From Alphaproteobacteria bacterium (lineage in GTDB: Bacteria > Pseudomonadota > Alphaproteobacteria > UBA8366 > Aestuariispiraceae), in assembly GCA_033344895.1 (NCBI GenBank), contig JAWPMN010000001.1, positions 1,550,001 to 1,614,000 of the forward strand: a stretch of DNA of 64,000 nucleotides, given 5' to 3'. Of this stretch, positions 43,708 through 52,806 are shown in pieces (the first letter of the stretch is position 1; every line of letters begins with the position of its first letter). The notes beneath the pieces are model-generated. The model worked only from the letters and a program-made list of their open reading frames with translations, ran no database searches and was not told the origin of the DNA. The position numbers and the translations under genes were made by a program.

Positions 43708-45498
43708 TCAGGGGAAAAGCGGCCAGAACAGCGGGATGACCAGCGTCGCGACAGCCCAGAGCAGCAGGTTCAGCGGCAGCCCGACCTTGACGAAATCGGT
43801 GAAGCGATAGCCGCCGGCATTGTAGACGAAAGTATTGGTCTGATAGCCGATCGGCGTCATGAAGCTGGCGCTGGCGGCGAACATGACCGCGACGACGAAG
43901 GGGCGGGGATCGGCGCCCATGGATTGGGCGAGTCCAATGGCGAGCGGGGTGACCAGGATTGCGACCGCATTGTTGCTCATCGCTTCGGTCAGAAGGGACG
44001 TGAACAGATAGAGCAGGGACAGGGTCGCCACCGCCCCCAGCCCGGCGGTCAGCCATAGCAGCCCGTCGATCAGCAACGCGGCCGTGCCGGATTTTTCCAT
44101 CGCCAGGCCGATCGCCAGCATGGCGAAGATCAGCATCAGGATGTTCCAGTGAATGGCGCCATAGGCCTCTTCCGTGTCGAGGCAGCCCAGTGCGATCACC
44201 GCCGTCGCGGCAATCAGCGCCAGCGCCGCGATCGGCAGCACGTCAAAGGCTGCCAGCGCCATGACCGATGCCGTTGCGGCAATGGCGATCGGCGCCTTGC
44301 GGCGGCGCATCGGCTTCTCGGCGGGTTCGACCAGATTGACCAGATCCTGGTTATCGAACAGCCGCCGCAGCCCTTCGGCCGGACCTTCCAGCAACAGGGT
44401 GTCGCCCATGCGCAGATGGATGCTGTCGAACTGCGCGGCCAATCTTTCGCCGCGGCGATGGACCGCCAGGATGTAGATGCCATAGAGGCGGCGCAGGCCG
44501 AGATCGGAAACCCGGCGCCCTTTGAGCCGTGACAAGGGCCCGACAATACCTTCCATGACCGCCGTCTCGCGGGTCCCGATCGGTTCGATGGCATGGGTCT
44601 CGGCATCGCCGAATGCGACGTCGCCGGCCTCTCGCAAGGCCAGCATGTCGGCAATCCCGCTGCGCAGCACGATCCGGTCACCGGCCTGCAATATCTGATC
44701 ACCGAGGGACCGGCGGAAGGAAATCTCGCCCCGGATCAGGTCGACCACGCGGAACCCGCGTGACTGGCTGAAACCCGCCTCGGCGACCCGCTTGCCGATC
44801 AGCGGTGAGCCAAGCGGCACCAGGACCTCGGACAGGAAGCGGCGGTCGGCAGGCTTCGGCAGCAGCGTCACCAGAGACTCCCGATCCGGCAACAGCAGGC
44901 GTCCGAACAGCGCCAGATAGATCAGGCCCGCCGCGGCCATCACGGCACCGGCCAGGGTGATCTCGAACATGCCGAACGGCGCCATGCCGTGCTGCTGGGC
45001 GACGCCATCGACCAGAATGTTCGTGGATGTTCCGATCAGCGTCGTCGTCCCGCCCAGAATCGCGGCATAGGACAGCGGGATCAGCAGCCGCGACGGCTTG
45101 GCGCCGATCGATTGCGTCAGGGCAAGCAGGACCGGTGTCAGAATGACCACCACGGGCGTGTTGTTCATGAATGCCGAGGCGGCTGCCGCCGTCAGCAGCA
45201 TGATCACGACCGCCAGAGCCGGAGACCCGCCCGCCCGTTCAGAGACCAGGCGGCCCATCGTATCGACGACCCCGGTCCGCTGCAGTGCCGCGCTGAGCAC
45301 GAACATGGCGGCAATGGTGATCGGCGCGCTATTGCCGAAGACGCGCAGGAAGTCGTCCGTCGTCAGAATTCCTGTCGCCAGCAATCCGCCGACACCGCAC
45401 AGGGCGACGATTTCCGGGGCCATGCGTTCACGCACGAAGCCGAAGAACACGATCACCACAAGGATCAGCACGAAGCCGATTTCAAAACTGTGCCACAT
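43708..45498 (-). CDS. SLC13-type transporter with two TrkA-C domains
   Basis: A permease of 596 residues in the divalent anion:Na+ symporter (DASS)/ArsB-like group. About six N-terminal membrane segments include the SAFMNNTPVVVILTPV signature. A central soluble block (about 215-385) holds two RCK_C/TrkA-C regulatory domains (LGDQILQAGDRIVLRSG, IHLRMGDTLLLEGPAEGLRRL). A second membrane half contains EAMSNNAVAILVTPLAIGLAQ, and its last segment is LNLLLWAVATLVIPLFW. The substrate may be sulphate or dicarboxylates. It lies 88 bases before gntR and may supply that operon's substrate. Confidence 0.88.
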   Translation of the reverse strand: MWHSFEIGFVLILVVIVFFGFVRERMAPEIVALCGVGGLLATGILTTDDFLRVFGNSAPITIAAMFVLSAALQRTGVVDTMGRLVSERAGGSPALAVVIMLLTAAAASAFMNNTPVVVILTPVLLALTQSIGAKPSRLLIPLSYAAILGGTTTLIGTSTNILVDGVAQQHGMAPFGMFEITLAGAVMAAAGLIYLALFGRLLLPDRESLVTLLPKPADRRFLSEVLVPLGSPLIGKRVAEAGFSQSRGFRVVDLIRGEISFRRSLGDQILQAGDRIVLRSGIADMLALREAGDVAFGDAETHAIEPIGTRETAVMEGIVGPLSRLKGRRVSDLGLRRLYGIYILAVHRRGERLAAQFDSIHLRMGDTLLLEGPAEGLRRLFDNQDLVNLVEPAEKPMRRRKAPIAIAATASVMALAAFDVLPIAALALIAATAVIALGCLDTEEAYGAIHWNILMLIFAMLAIGLAMEKSGTAALLIDGLLWLTAGLGAVATLSLLYLFTSLLTEAMSNNAVAILVTPLAIGLAQSMGADPRPFVVAVMFAASASFMTPIGYQTNTFVYNAGGYRFTDFVKVGLPLNLLLWAVATLVIPLFWPLFP

Positions 45499-45702
45499 CG
45501 TCCCAACTTCCCGTTTCGCCGCCGGGCCCGGAGCACGGTCTCAGGCCACCATGCATAGCCGATCCCGCGTCCACCCGGAACTGGGATTATAGCGCCCCTT
45601 CCCACATCGCGCAGAAGGCGCGCATCGATTGATCCGCGTCAAAGCCGTCGGGATCCGGCGCCGGTACGATGGTGGCACCACTGACTGCGGGAAGGATGCG
45701 CC

Positions 45703-46590
45703 GTGACGCACCGGACGGATCGGATCGATCCCCCCATCGACGACAGCCTGGCGGGGTTTCCCCATGCGGAACGGATCCGCAAGGTATCGACGGCAGCCCC
45801 CTTTCGCTGGCTGCTGGCCGGATGGCAGGATTTCCGGCGGGCGCGGACGCTCGCGCTGCTGTACGGCATCCTGTTCGCCGGGATCAGTCTTGTGATCACG
45901 GTCGGCCTGGCACTCCTGGAGCAAAGCTACCTGATTGCACCGATGTGGGGCGGGTTCTTCATTGTTGGCCCGGCCCTGACCATCGGCATGTATCAGGTCA
46001 GCCGCAAGTTGGAGCGGGGGGCGACGCCATCCGTCGCCGCCACCCTGATGGCCTGGCGGCGCAACGGCTATCACGTCATGACGGCGGGCGCGATCCTGAT
46101 GCTGTTCATGATGATCTGGGTGCGCATCGCCGTCATCGTCTTCGCCCTGACCTTTCCCTATGTCAGCCTGACCTTCCGCGCCATGGTCGAACAGGCCCTG
46201 TTCACGCCCGAAGGCTGGGGGTTCCTGGCGCTCGGCACGGCAATCGGCGGGATCTTCGCCGCCTTTGCCTTCACCGCCGGCGCGATTTCACTGCCCGCCA
46301 TGCTGGACCGGCGGATCGACATCTTTTCCGCTGTGACCCTGAGCGCCGTCGCCGTTTTTCGGAATCCGCGCCCGATGATGATCTGGGCGGCGGTAATCGT
46401 GACGGTAATCGCCGCCGGGCTGGCGACCTTCTACATCGGGCTGATCGTCGCCCTGCCGCTGATCGGATTTGCCAGCTGGCATGCCTATCGCGACCTCTAT
46501 GTCAGCAACCCGAAGCCGCCCCGCGCATCTGCGAAGCAGGGCCCGGATCCGCGCGACAAATGGCACGGAGAAACCGCCGATCGCTTGTAA
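45703..46590 (+). CDS. DUF2189 integral membrane protein
   Basis: A protein of 295 residues with the DUF2189 signature RKVSTAAPFRWLLAGWQDFRRARTLALLYGILFAG near the start, then about five more membrane segments, including YLIAPMWGGFFIVGPALTIGMYQVSR. It ends IGFASWHAYRDLYV and a short charged tail. Function unknown; proteins of this family are sometimes linked to cytochrome oxidase or fatty-acid gene clusters. GTG 45703 has GAAGGAT before it. Two genes follow on the same strand. Confidence 0.85.
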   Translation: MTHRTDRIDPPIDDSLAGFPHAERIRKVSTAAPFRWLLAGWQDFRRARTLALLYGILFAGISLVITVGLALLEQSYLIAPMWGGFFIVGPALTIGMYQVSRKLERGATPSVAATLMAWRRNGYHVMTAGAILMLFMMIWVRIAVIVFALTFPYVSLTFRAMVEQALFTPEGWGFLALGTAIGGIFAAFAFTAGAISLPAMLDRRIDIFSAVTLSAVAVFRNPRPMMIWAAVIVTVIAAGLATFYIGLIVALPLIGFASWHAYRDLYVSNPKPPRASAKQGPDPRDKWHGETADRL

Positions 46591-46677
46591 ATCCGGCCCG
46601 TGATCGCTAGATAGCCCCAGAAATGGAGGGGATTCCGTCTGGTCGAAGTCCCGAACGAAAACAAGGTCGGTGCCCGG

Positions 46678-47424
46678 ATGATCAGTGCATTCGTCAAAGC
46701 GATCGAACAACTGCCGGATTCCCGCTTCCGCAATGTCGTCCTGATCGGCATTCTGGGCGCCGTCGGCACTTTGATCGTCCTGTTTGCCGGGGCGAAATGG
46801 GCGCTGAACCAGGTTCCCTGGACGGAACTGTGGCTGATCGGCCCGGTTTTCGAATGGATGGGCAGCTATGCCGACGAGGTCGGTCTCGTCTCCTTCATCA
46901 TCGGTGCGGGCGGCCTGACCTGGATGCTGTTTCCGGTCGCCGCGGTGGCGGTCATCAGCCTGTTCCTGGATTCGATCTGCGAAGCGGTTGAGCAGCGCCA
47001 TTACCCGCACCGCGCCAATCCGCGCAGCCAGCCGCTGCTGGAGGCGATTTTCGGTGCCATCAAGTTCCTGGCCATCACCATCGCACTGAACCTGGCGGCG
47101 CTGCCGGTCTATCTGCTGTTGATCTGGTTCCTCGGAACCGGCGCCTTCCTGTTCCTGATCGTCAACGGCTATCTGGTCAGCCGCGAATTCTTCGAACTGG
47201 TCGCCGCGCGCCGCATGGCGCCGGGCCCGGCGAAACGGCTGCGGCGCGCGCACCGGCTGCGCCTGATCCTGTTCGGCATGCTGTCGGTCTTTCTGATGTC
47301 GGTTCCCCTGGTCAATCTGGTCGCGCCGGTCCTGGCGGCGGCGGCCATGGTGCATTTCTACGAAAAACTGCCCCGCCGCGACGAATTCGAGGCGATGGAA
47401 GGCCCGTCGGCGGGCCGCGGATGA
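46678..47424 (+). CDS. EI24/CysZ-family membrane protein
   Basis: A protein of 248 residues with about five membrane segments and the EI24/CysZ pattern: VAAVAVISLFLDSICEAVEQRHYP, LLEAIFGAIKFLAITIALNLAALPVYLL, NGYLVSREFFELVAARRM and LILFGMLSVFLMSVPLVNLVAPVLAAAAMVHFY. CysZ members transport sulphate, but the alphaproteobacterial branch is uncharacterised. The 3' end overlaps the lipoprotein gene by 4 bases. Confidence 0.82.
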   Translation: MISAFVKAIEQLPDSRFRNVVLIGILGAVGTLIVLFAGAKWALNQVPWTELWLIGPVFEWMGSYADEVGLVSFIIGAGGLTWMLFPVAAVAVISLFLDSICEAVEQRHYPHRANPRSQPLLEAIFGAIKFLAITIALNLAALPVYLLLIWFLGTGAFLFLIVNGYLVSREFFELVAARRMAPGPAKRLRRAHRLRLILFGMLSVFLMSVPLVNLVAPVLAAAAMVHFYEKLPRRDEFEAMEGPSAGRG

Positions 47425-47888
47425 GATCCCGAATGACACGCAGCCCGATCGCGCTTGCCGCAGCATCCGTTCTGGCCCTGACCACCCTGACCGGGTGCCA
47501 GGCCCTGGACGGCGTCATGGCCGGCGATAACCCAGCCCCGGCCCAGACCGGCAGCGCCGTGACGAAACCGGCCCCGACAGCCCCTGGAACGACGGTGGCC
47601 CGTGCGGATCCGGCAGCCCCGCCCGTCAATGACGACCCTATGCAGTTCATGGGGTTGCGGGGCGAAGCCGTTGCGGCGCGGCTGGGCGAACCCGACCTTA
47701 TTCGCCGCGATACCGGGGTGGAAGTCCGCCAGTTCCGAGGCAGCGCCTGCATTCTGGACCTGTTTCTGTATCCGGCCGGGGGCACCCTGGCGGTCAAGCA
47801 TGTCGAGCTGCGCGGCCCGAGCCTGGACAACGAGGCCCGGCGCGCCTGCCTGGCCGAGATGATCCGCGAAAGGACGCTGGCCGGTTAG
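47421..47888 (+). CDS. Small lipoprotein of unknown function
   Basis: A precursor of 155 residues with a lipoprotein signal peptide; the lipobox LTGC ends at about Cys26. A Pro/Ala-rich linker leads to a conserved C-terminal region (MQFMGLRGEAVAARLGEPDLIRRDTGVEVRQFRGSACILDLFLYP, about 74-118) that resembles the SmpA/BamE-like fold seen in other alphaproteobacterial lipoproteins. It overlaps the EI24 gene by 4 bases (ATGA). Confidence 0.8.
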   Translation: MRSRMTRSPIALAAASVLALTTLTGCQALDGVMAGDNPAPAQTGSAVTKPAPTAPGTTVARADPAAPPVNDDPMQFMGLRGEAVAARLGEPDLIRRDTGVEVRQFRGSACILDLFLYPAGGTLAVKHVELRGPSLDNEARRACLAEMIRERTLAG

Positions 47889-48028
47889 GGGCCGGTCGAA
47901 GTCTTTCGGCGGCAGGAAACCAAATCTTTACCCTTCAACCCTAAAACACCCGGGACCTTTCCGGATCGACCGCGGCGCGGCGACCCGGGCAGGGACCTGA
48001 CGAAGACCACGCGAAAGGGCCTGTCCCG

Positions 48029-49915
48029 GTGACGGATCCGGAAATCATCTGGCTGGGCGCCTTACCGCCCCTGGCGACGGCATGGGCCGGTGCTGCAGGG
48101 CTGGGTTACCTGATGCTGCTGCCGGGGGCGCTGCGGGCCATCCGCTACTGGGCTCCGGGTTTCGTCCTGATGGGTATCGGGTTCGCGGCTGAACGGGCGG
48201 CACCGGTGCTGCCCCTGGACCCGGCGGCGGCCGGCGCGATGCCCCCCGTGGGTATCGGTCTGATCTGTGTTTCACTGTTCCTGATCGGCATGGGTCTGAT
48301 GGACCATCTCGGCGCGCGCGTGTCGCGCCGCAATACCGTCCTGGGCACCGCCATCCTGATCGGGGTCACCATACCGGCCGCGATATCGCCGGAATTTGCG
48401 ACAACCCTGGTACCGGCGCTGCATGTTGCCGCCGCCGGGATTGCGCTGGGTCTGGCCGCCTATTGTTTCGTCCAGCGCCGGCAGCAGCACGACGGCCAGG
48501 GCCGGGGCCTGCGGTTCCTGGTCGGCGCCTTCCTGGTCGCGGCGGTCGAACCGGCCCTGGCGCTGATCCCGGGAGCGCTAACCCATGGTGGCGCGGCGGA
48601 TACCACCCTGCTGGTTCTCTGCGCGGCGGCCCTCGCCGTCGGCCTTTCGATCGTCGCCCTTCGGGGCCAGCAGATCCGTGCATCGGAATCGGAACGGCGC
48701 CTGCGCTGGACGGAGGAACGGTTCGAACTGGCCCTGCGCGGCGCCAGCGACGGGGTCTGGGACTGGAACCTGCAAAACGATGAAGTGCTGCTGACCCGTC
48801 GCCTGCTGGAAATCTGCACCGACGGCGCCCGCCGCCATGTCTACGACCCGCGCGAGATCACGGACTTCATCCACCCCGGCGACCGGGACGGTTATCTGAA
48901 GGGCATGGCAGACGTCCTGCACGGTGAGACCGATACGTTCCATCACGAATTCCGCCTGATGCCGCCGGCAGAGGCACCGGACCGCATCACCTGGGTTCTG
49001 AGCCGCGGCGTGGCGGTCCGGAACGAAGAAGGGCGGGTTCTGCGCATGGCCGGTACCGTCACGGACATTACCGAGCGCAAGCAGTTCGAACGCCAGTTGA
49101 TCGACGCCAAGGAAGAGGCAGAGCTGGCCAGTCGCACGAAGTCGGAGTTTCTGGCCAATATGAGCCACGAGCTGCGCACCCCGCTGAATGCGATTATCGG
49201 CTTCTCAGACATGATGAAGCAGGAGGTTTTCGGCCCGATCGGCAATGCGCGCTACGTCGAATACACCGCAACGGTCAACATGGCCGGCCGCCACCTGCTG
49301 CAGCTGCTGAGCGACATCATCGACATGGCGAAGATCGAATCCGGCCAGACGCGGCTGGAGGATACGCTGTGCGACGTCCAGGAGATCGTGGATGGCTGCG
49401 TCCAGCTGGTGGCCGGCCGGATCCAGGAGGAGAAGCAGACCCTCGATCTGCAGGTCGCGGAGAATCTGCCCTGGCTGCGCGGCGATGCGATCCGCATCAA
49501 GCAGATCCTGCTGAACCTGTTGACCAATGCCAGCAAGTTCACCCCGGAGGGCGGCAGGATCACGCTGCTTGCCGATACGACCCCGGACGGGCGCTGCCGT
49601 TTTTCGGTGATCGATACCGGGATCGGCATTGCCAAGAAGGACATTCCCAAGGCGCTCAGCCGGTTCGGCCGCCTCGGGTCGCCCTATGTCCGCAGCCGCG
49701 ACGGCATGGGGCTGGGGCTTGCCCTGGTCCAGATCTTCGCTGAATTGCACAATGCGGAATTCGACCTGGCCAGCACGGAAGGGAAGGGCACGACGGTGAC
49801 CGTGGTCTTTCCGCAGGACCGGACGGTGCCGCGAGAAGGAACGGAAACCGCCGCCGTCTCGACCCGGGAGGTCTTCCCGGCGAAACGGGCGGCGGCGCGT
49901 TCCGTCGCGTCCTGA
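48029..49915 (+). CDS. Membrane sensor histidine kinase with PAS domain
   Basis: A hybrid-less kinase of 628 residues. About seven membrane segments (10-220) form the sensor. A PAS/PAC domain (about 235-350) has RGASDGVWDWNLQNDEVLLTRRLLEI and RMAGTVTDITERKQFERQL. HisKA follows, with phosphorylated His380 in FLANMSHELRTPLNAIIGFSDMMKQEVFGPIGN, then HATPase with NLLTNASKFTPEGG (N box), DTGIGIAKKD and DGMGLGLAL. No receiver domain is included and no response-regulator gene is adjacent, so this is an orphan kinase; a DivJ/PleC-like phosphorelay is possible. Start GTG 48029. Confidence 0.9.
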   Translation: MTDPEIIWLGALPPLATAWAGAAGLGYLMLLPGALRAIRYWAPGFVLMGIGFAAERAAPVLPLDPAAAGAMPPVGIGLICVSLFLIGMGLMDHLGARVSRRNTVLGTAILIGVTIPAAISPEFATTLVPALHVAAAGIALGLAAYCFVQRRQQHDGQGRGLRFLVGAFLVAAVEPALALIPGALTHGGAADTTLLVLCAAALAVGLSIVALRGQQIRASESERRLRWTEERFELALRGASDGVWDWNLQNDEVLLTRRLLEICTDGARRHVYDPREITDFIHPGDRDGYLKGMADVLHGETDTFHHEFRLMPPAEAPDRITWVLSRGVAVRNEEGRVLRMAGTVTDITERKQFERQLIDAKEEAELASRTKSEFLANMSHELRTPLNAIIGFSDMMKQEVFGPIGNARYVEYTATVNMAGRHLLQLLSDIIDMAKIESGQTRLEDTLCDVQEIVDGCVQLVAGRIQEEKQTLDLQVAENLPWLRGDAIRIKQILLNLLTNASKFTPEGGRITLLADTTPDGRCRFSVIDTGIGIAKKDIPKALSRFGRLGSPYVRSRDGMGLGLALVQIFAELHNAEFDLASTEGKGTTVTVVFPQDRTVPREGTETAAVSTREVFPAKRAAARSVAS

Positions 49916-49922
49916 GGCTGGA

Positions 49923-50363
49923 TCAGGAGCTCTTTGCCTTTTCGATCGACTGCGCCAGCGTTTCGGCTTCCTCGCAGCCGCTCGGGCACAGTGTTTCCAG
50001 CTTCTGCAGCTGCGCTTCGGCTGAGGCGACATCGCCCTGCATCAGGTACCATTCGCCGATATATTCATGGGCGCCCTTGTGGCTCGGATTGATCGCCAGG
50101 GCCCGTTCATAGGCGTCCCAGGCGTTGTCCGCATCGCCCGAATTCCGGTAGCTGAAGCCCAGCATGTTCCAGGCATCGGCATTGTCCGGCGATTCCTTCA
50201 CGACCTTCTTCAGGATGTCGATGGCCGCGTCATAATCGCCGTCCATCGCCTTTTCATAGCCCATGTCATAGGTCGCATCGTCATCGCTGCTGCCAAAGCC
50301 CATGGCAAAGGCCGAGGCCGGGATGAATGCCGCCAGCAGGACGGCTGCGAGCGTTTTCTTCAT
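49923..50363 (-). CDS. Exported TPR protein
   Basis: A protein of 146 residues with a signal peptide (KKTLAAVLLAAFIPASAFA, cut near 20). Two or three TPR units follow: YDMGYEKAMDGDYDAAIDILKKVVKESPDNADAW, NMLGFSYRNSGDADNAWDAYERALAINPSHKGAHEYIGEWYL and DVASAEAQLQKLETLCPSGCEE. It is probably a periplasmic assembly or scaffold protein. It converges on the histidine kinase with only 7 bases between. Confidence 0.85.
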   Translation of the reverse strand: MKKTLAAVLLAAFIPASAFAMGFGSSDDDATYDMGYEKAMDGDYDAAIDILKKVVKESPDNADAWNMLGFSYRNSGDADNAWDAYERALAINPSHKGAHEYIGEWYLMQGDVASAEAQLQKLETLCPSGCEEAETLAQSIEKAKSS

Positions 50364-50450
50364 GCGTCAGGTCTCCTCGTCATACTTGGCACTTTCCCGC
50401 ATGAGACGGGACCGCCGATCCTGCCCTCTTCGATTTGAAGTTCGCGCAAG

Positions 50451-50481
50451 ACTATACGCGAAAAATAGTGAGGCCGATCAA
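50451..50481 (-). promoter_or_regulatory. Candidate promoter of the exported TPR gene
   Basis: Minus strand TTGATC (50481-50476), 19-base spacer, TATAGT (50456-50451), about 88 bases before the ATG. The -10 is good; the spacer is long. Confidence 0.4.
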
Positions 50482-50522
50482 ATCGCAAATCCCGATTGTC
50501 CGCAATTCCAATCAACTTCGCG

Positions 50523-52082
50523 TCAATTGCCTGTCAGGTCGCCCGGCCCGGTGCGCGGCGGGGCGGCGACTCCAGCCTCCGAACCCTCTTCGCGCCCCGC
50601 CTCGTCGACCGCGGCCGGGTCCACGCCACCTTCACGGATCGCAATCAGACGGCGGGCGATATGGTCGAACACGTCGCGCCAGGAACCGCCGGGCGGCCGG
50701 CGCAGGCATTCCATCGTCGGATACCAGGCACTCTGCGTTGCATGCCAGCCGAATCGCCAGTCGCCGCCTTCCGGCAGAACGGTCCAGCAGGGCCGCGCAA
50801 GCGCCCCGGCCAGATGGGCGATTGCGGTATCCGCCGTGACGACCAGCGCGCATTCCTGCAGCACCACCGCGGTATCGATGAAGGCGGCGTCGCCCTCGTC
50901 CATCTCATCCGTCGGGTCGTAGACCGGGAAGGGAACGGCGTCGATCTGTTGCCGTCCCTCGCCCTTCTGCAGGCTGATCAAACGCACGCCGGGCACCGCC
51001 GCCAGCGGGGCGAAATCAGCCAGCGGGATTTCCCGCTTGCGCTGCTCGAACAGCGGTTCGCCACCCTGCCAGGCGATGGCGATCTTCGGGCCCGGCCCCA
51101 ATCGCTCGCGCCAGGGCGCGAACAGGCTGGGGTCCGGACGCAGATAGGGCACCTCATCCGGGATCGTGTCGGCATCGATTTTCAGCAGACGCGGCAGCGA
51201 CAGTAGCGGTGCCCAGCAATCCGCCTTGGGCAGCGGGTCGCCTTCGGGGATCACCTCATGGACACGATGACTGGCGCGCAGGATCGGGACCAGCGCCGGC
51301 GGTGCCTCGAAGATCACGCGGCCGCCCTCGATCCCGGCGGCCAACCGGAAGAATTGCAGGCTCTCGCTCATCCCCTGTTCGGCCCGGACCAGCAGCGTTC
51401 TGCCCTCCAGCGGATCGCCGGTCCAGGGCGGCAGGCCGGGATTGAGGGAAGGCAGCAGCCCGGTTTTCCAGCGCCAGTCATATTCGCGGAACCCTTCTGC
51501 GATCTCACCATTGCACAGCATCGCGATCGCCCGCTGAACCCGCGCCGCCGGCATGTCCCCCTTGGCCGCGATCTGCACGGCGCGGTCCAGTGTCTCCCGG
51601 GCCAGGGCGATATCGCCCGATTGGCGCTGCATCCGGCCCAGCGCCGTCAGGGCCGCCGCGGTCGGCCGGCGGGAGGCGGCAGCAGTTTCCAGGGCGGCGC
51701 GGGCGAGGCCGCCATGCCCCTGTCGTTCGCGCAGACGGGCCAGAACGGTCATCGGGCGGCCGTCATCGGGCGCCAGGGCATGGGCCTTCTCCGCCAGGTC
51801 GACGGCATCGTCCAGCCGGCTCCAGTCCTCAAGCGTTTCGGAGAGCGCAACCAGCAGATCGACGGATTGCGGATGACGTTCGATGCCGGTGCGCAGCACC
51901 GCTTCGGATTCCGCAACCCGCCCGAGGCGTCGCAGGGCGACCCCCAAACCGTGCAGGGCCGGACCGTAATCCGGCTGGGCCAGCAGGACCGCACGGAAGG
52001 CGACCACGGCATCCTCCAGCCGATGCCGGTCCGCCGCCGCAATGGCGGTCCTGAAGAGCTGCTGCAACGCGGCGTCGGTCAT
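50523..52082 (-). CDS. TPR protein with glycosyltransferase-9-like C-terminal domain
   Basis: A protein of 519 residues. Residues 10-215 are TPR-type repeats (ALHGLGVALRRLGRVAESEAVLRTGIERHPQSVD and three or four similar units). The C-terminal half (about 230-490) resembles the heptosyltransferase/GT9 fold in tetratricopeptide glycosyltransferases: ALVVTADTAIAHLAGALARPCWTVLPEGGDWRFGW. A donor-binding DTAIAHLAGAL motif is seen; the acceptor is unknown. It may glycosylate an envelope or flagellar component. Confidence 0.82.
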   Translation of the reverse strand: MTDAALQQLFRTAIAAADRHRLEDAVVAFRAVLLAQPDYGPALHGLGVALRRLGRVAESEAVLRTGIERHPQSVDLLVALSETLEDWSRLDDAVDLAEKAHALAPDDGRPMTVLARLRERQGHGGLARAALETAAASRRPTAAALTALGRMQRQSGDIALARETLDRAVQIAAKGDMPAARVQRAIAMLCNGEIAEGFREYDWRWKTGLLPSLNPGLPPWTGDPLEGRTLLVRAEQGMSESLQFFRLAAGIEGGRVIFEAPPALVPILRASHRVHEVIPEGDPLPKADCWAPLLSLPRLLKIDADTIPDEVPYLRPDPSLFAPWRERLGPGPKIAIAWQGGEPLFEQRKREIPLADFAPLAAVPGVRLISLQKGEGRQQIDAVPFPVYDPTDEMDEGDAAFIDTAVVLQECALVVTADTAIAHLAGALARPCWTVLPEGGDWRFGWHATQSAWYPTMECLRRPPGGSWRDVFDHIARRLIAIREGGVDPAAVDEAGREEGSEAGVAAPPRTGPGDLTGN

Positions 52083-52172
52083 CTGCCGGGGGTCACCTGA
52101 ATCCTTGCAAATCCCCCTATTGGTAATCCACGCCGCGCCTCAGGAGAAGACCCGCCGTCAATAGACGTGCCT

Positions 52173-52772
52173 TTAGTCCGGAACTGCGGCGGCATCCGGC
52201 GCGATCACCGCGAAGCGATCCGACAGGGCGGTCAGCGCCGCATCGTGCAGATCGCGGGCCGCCAGCACGCCGCCCTTCGGCTTCGGCAGATCGCGGGTGG
52301 CGCAGGCGCTGTCAACCACCGTCGTGAAGTAACCGTGATCCAGTGCAGAACGCGTCGTGGCACTGACGCACATATGCGTCATGAACCCCACAACGACCAG
52401 CGTCTTGCGGTTGGTGGTGGACAGGGCATCCTGCAGATTGGTGCCCGCGAAGCTGTTCGGCAGACCCTTCTCGACGATTGTCTCGCCTTCCCGCGGGGCC
52501 AGTTCAGCCATGATCTGGCCGCCTGGCCCATCGGGATCGAAAGCGCCACCCGGCTTGCCGACATGCCTGACATGGATGACGGGGGTCCCCAGCGCCCGGG
52601 CGCGGGCCAGCAGAGCCGCGGCCTCCTGCACCGCCGCATCGACGCCGGTCAGCGGCAGAAACCCGCTGCGGTATTCTTCCTGACAGTCGATCAGCACCAG
52701 GGCGGACAGCGACAGAGCCGCCGGATTGAGGTCGGCGCCAGCCATCTGCAGCAGCGTCTTGGGATCGGACAT
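52173..52772 (-). CDS. Isochorismatase-family cysteine hydrolase
   Basis: A protein of 199 residues with the family triad Asp29 (LIDCQEEY), Lys102 (VEKGLPNSF) and Cys135 (THMCVSA). The cis-peptide motif GFMTHMCVSATTRSALDHGY is typical. Substrates in this family include amides such as nicotinamide and carbamoylsarcosine; the present one is not clear. It lies 35 bases after the MBL gene's start-proximal neighbour on the same strand, so the two may be cotranscribed. Confidence 0.9.
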   Translation of the reverse strand: MSDPKTLLQMAGADLNPAALSLSALVLIDCQEEYRSGFLPLTGVDAAVQEAAALLARARALGTPVIHVRHVGKPGGAFDPDGPGGQIMAELAPREGETIVEKGLPNSFAGTNLQDALSTTNRKTLVVVGFMTHMCVSATTRSALDHGYFTTVVDSACATRDLPKPKGGVLAARDLHDAALTALSDRFAVIAPDAAAVPD

Positions 52773-52806
52773 GAACGGGTTTCCTTCTGTTTTATTCGGA
52801 TCGATG

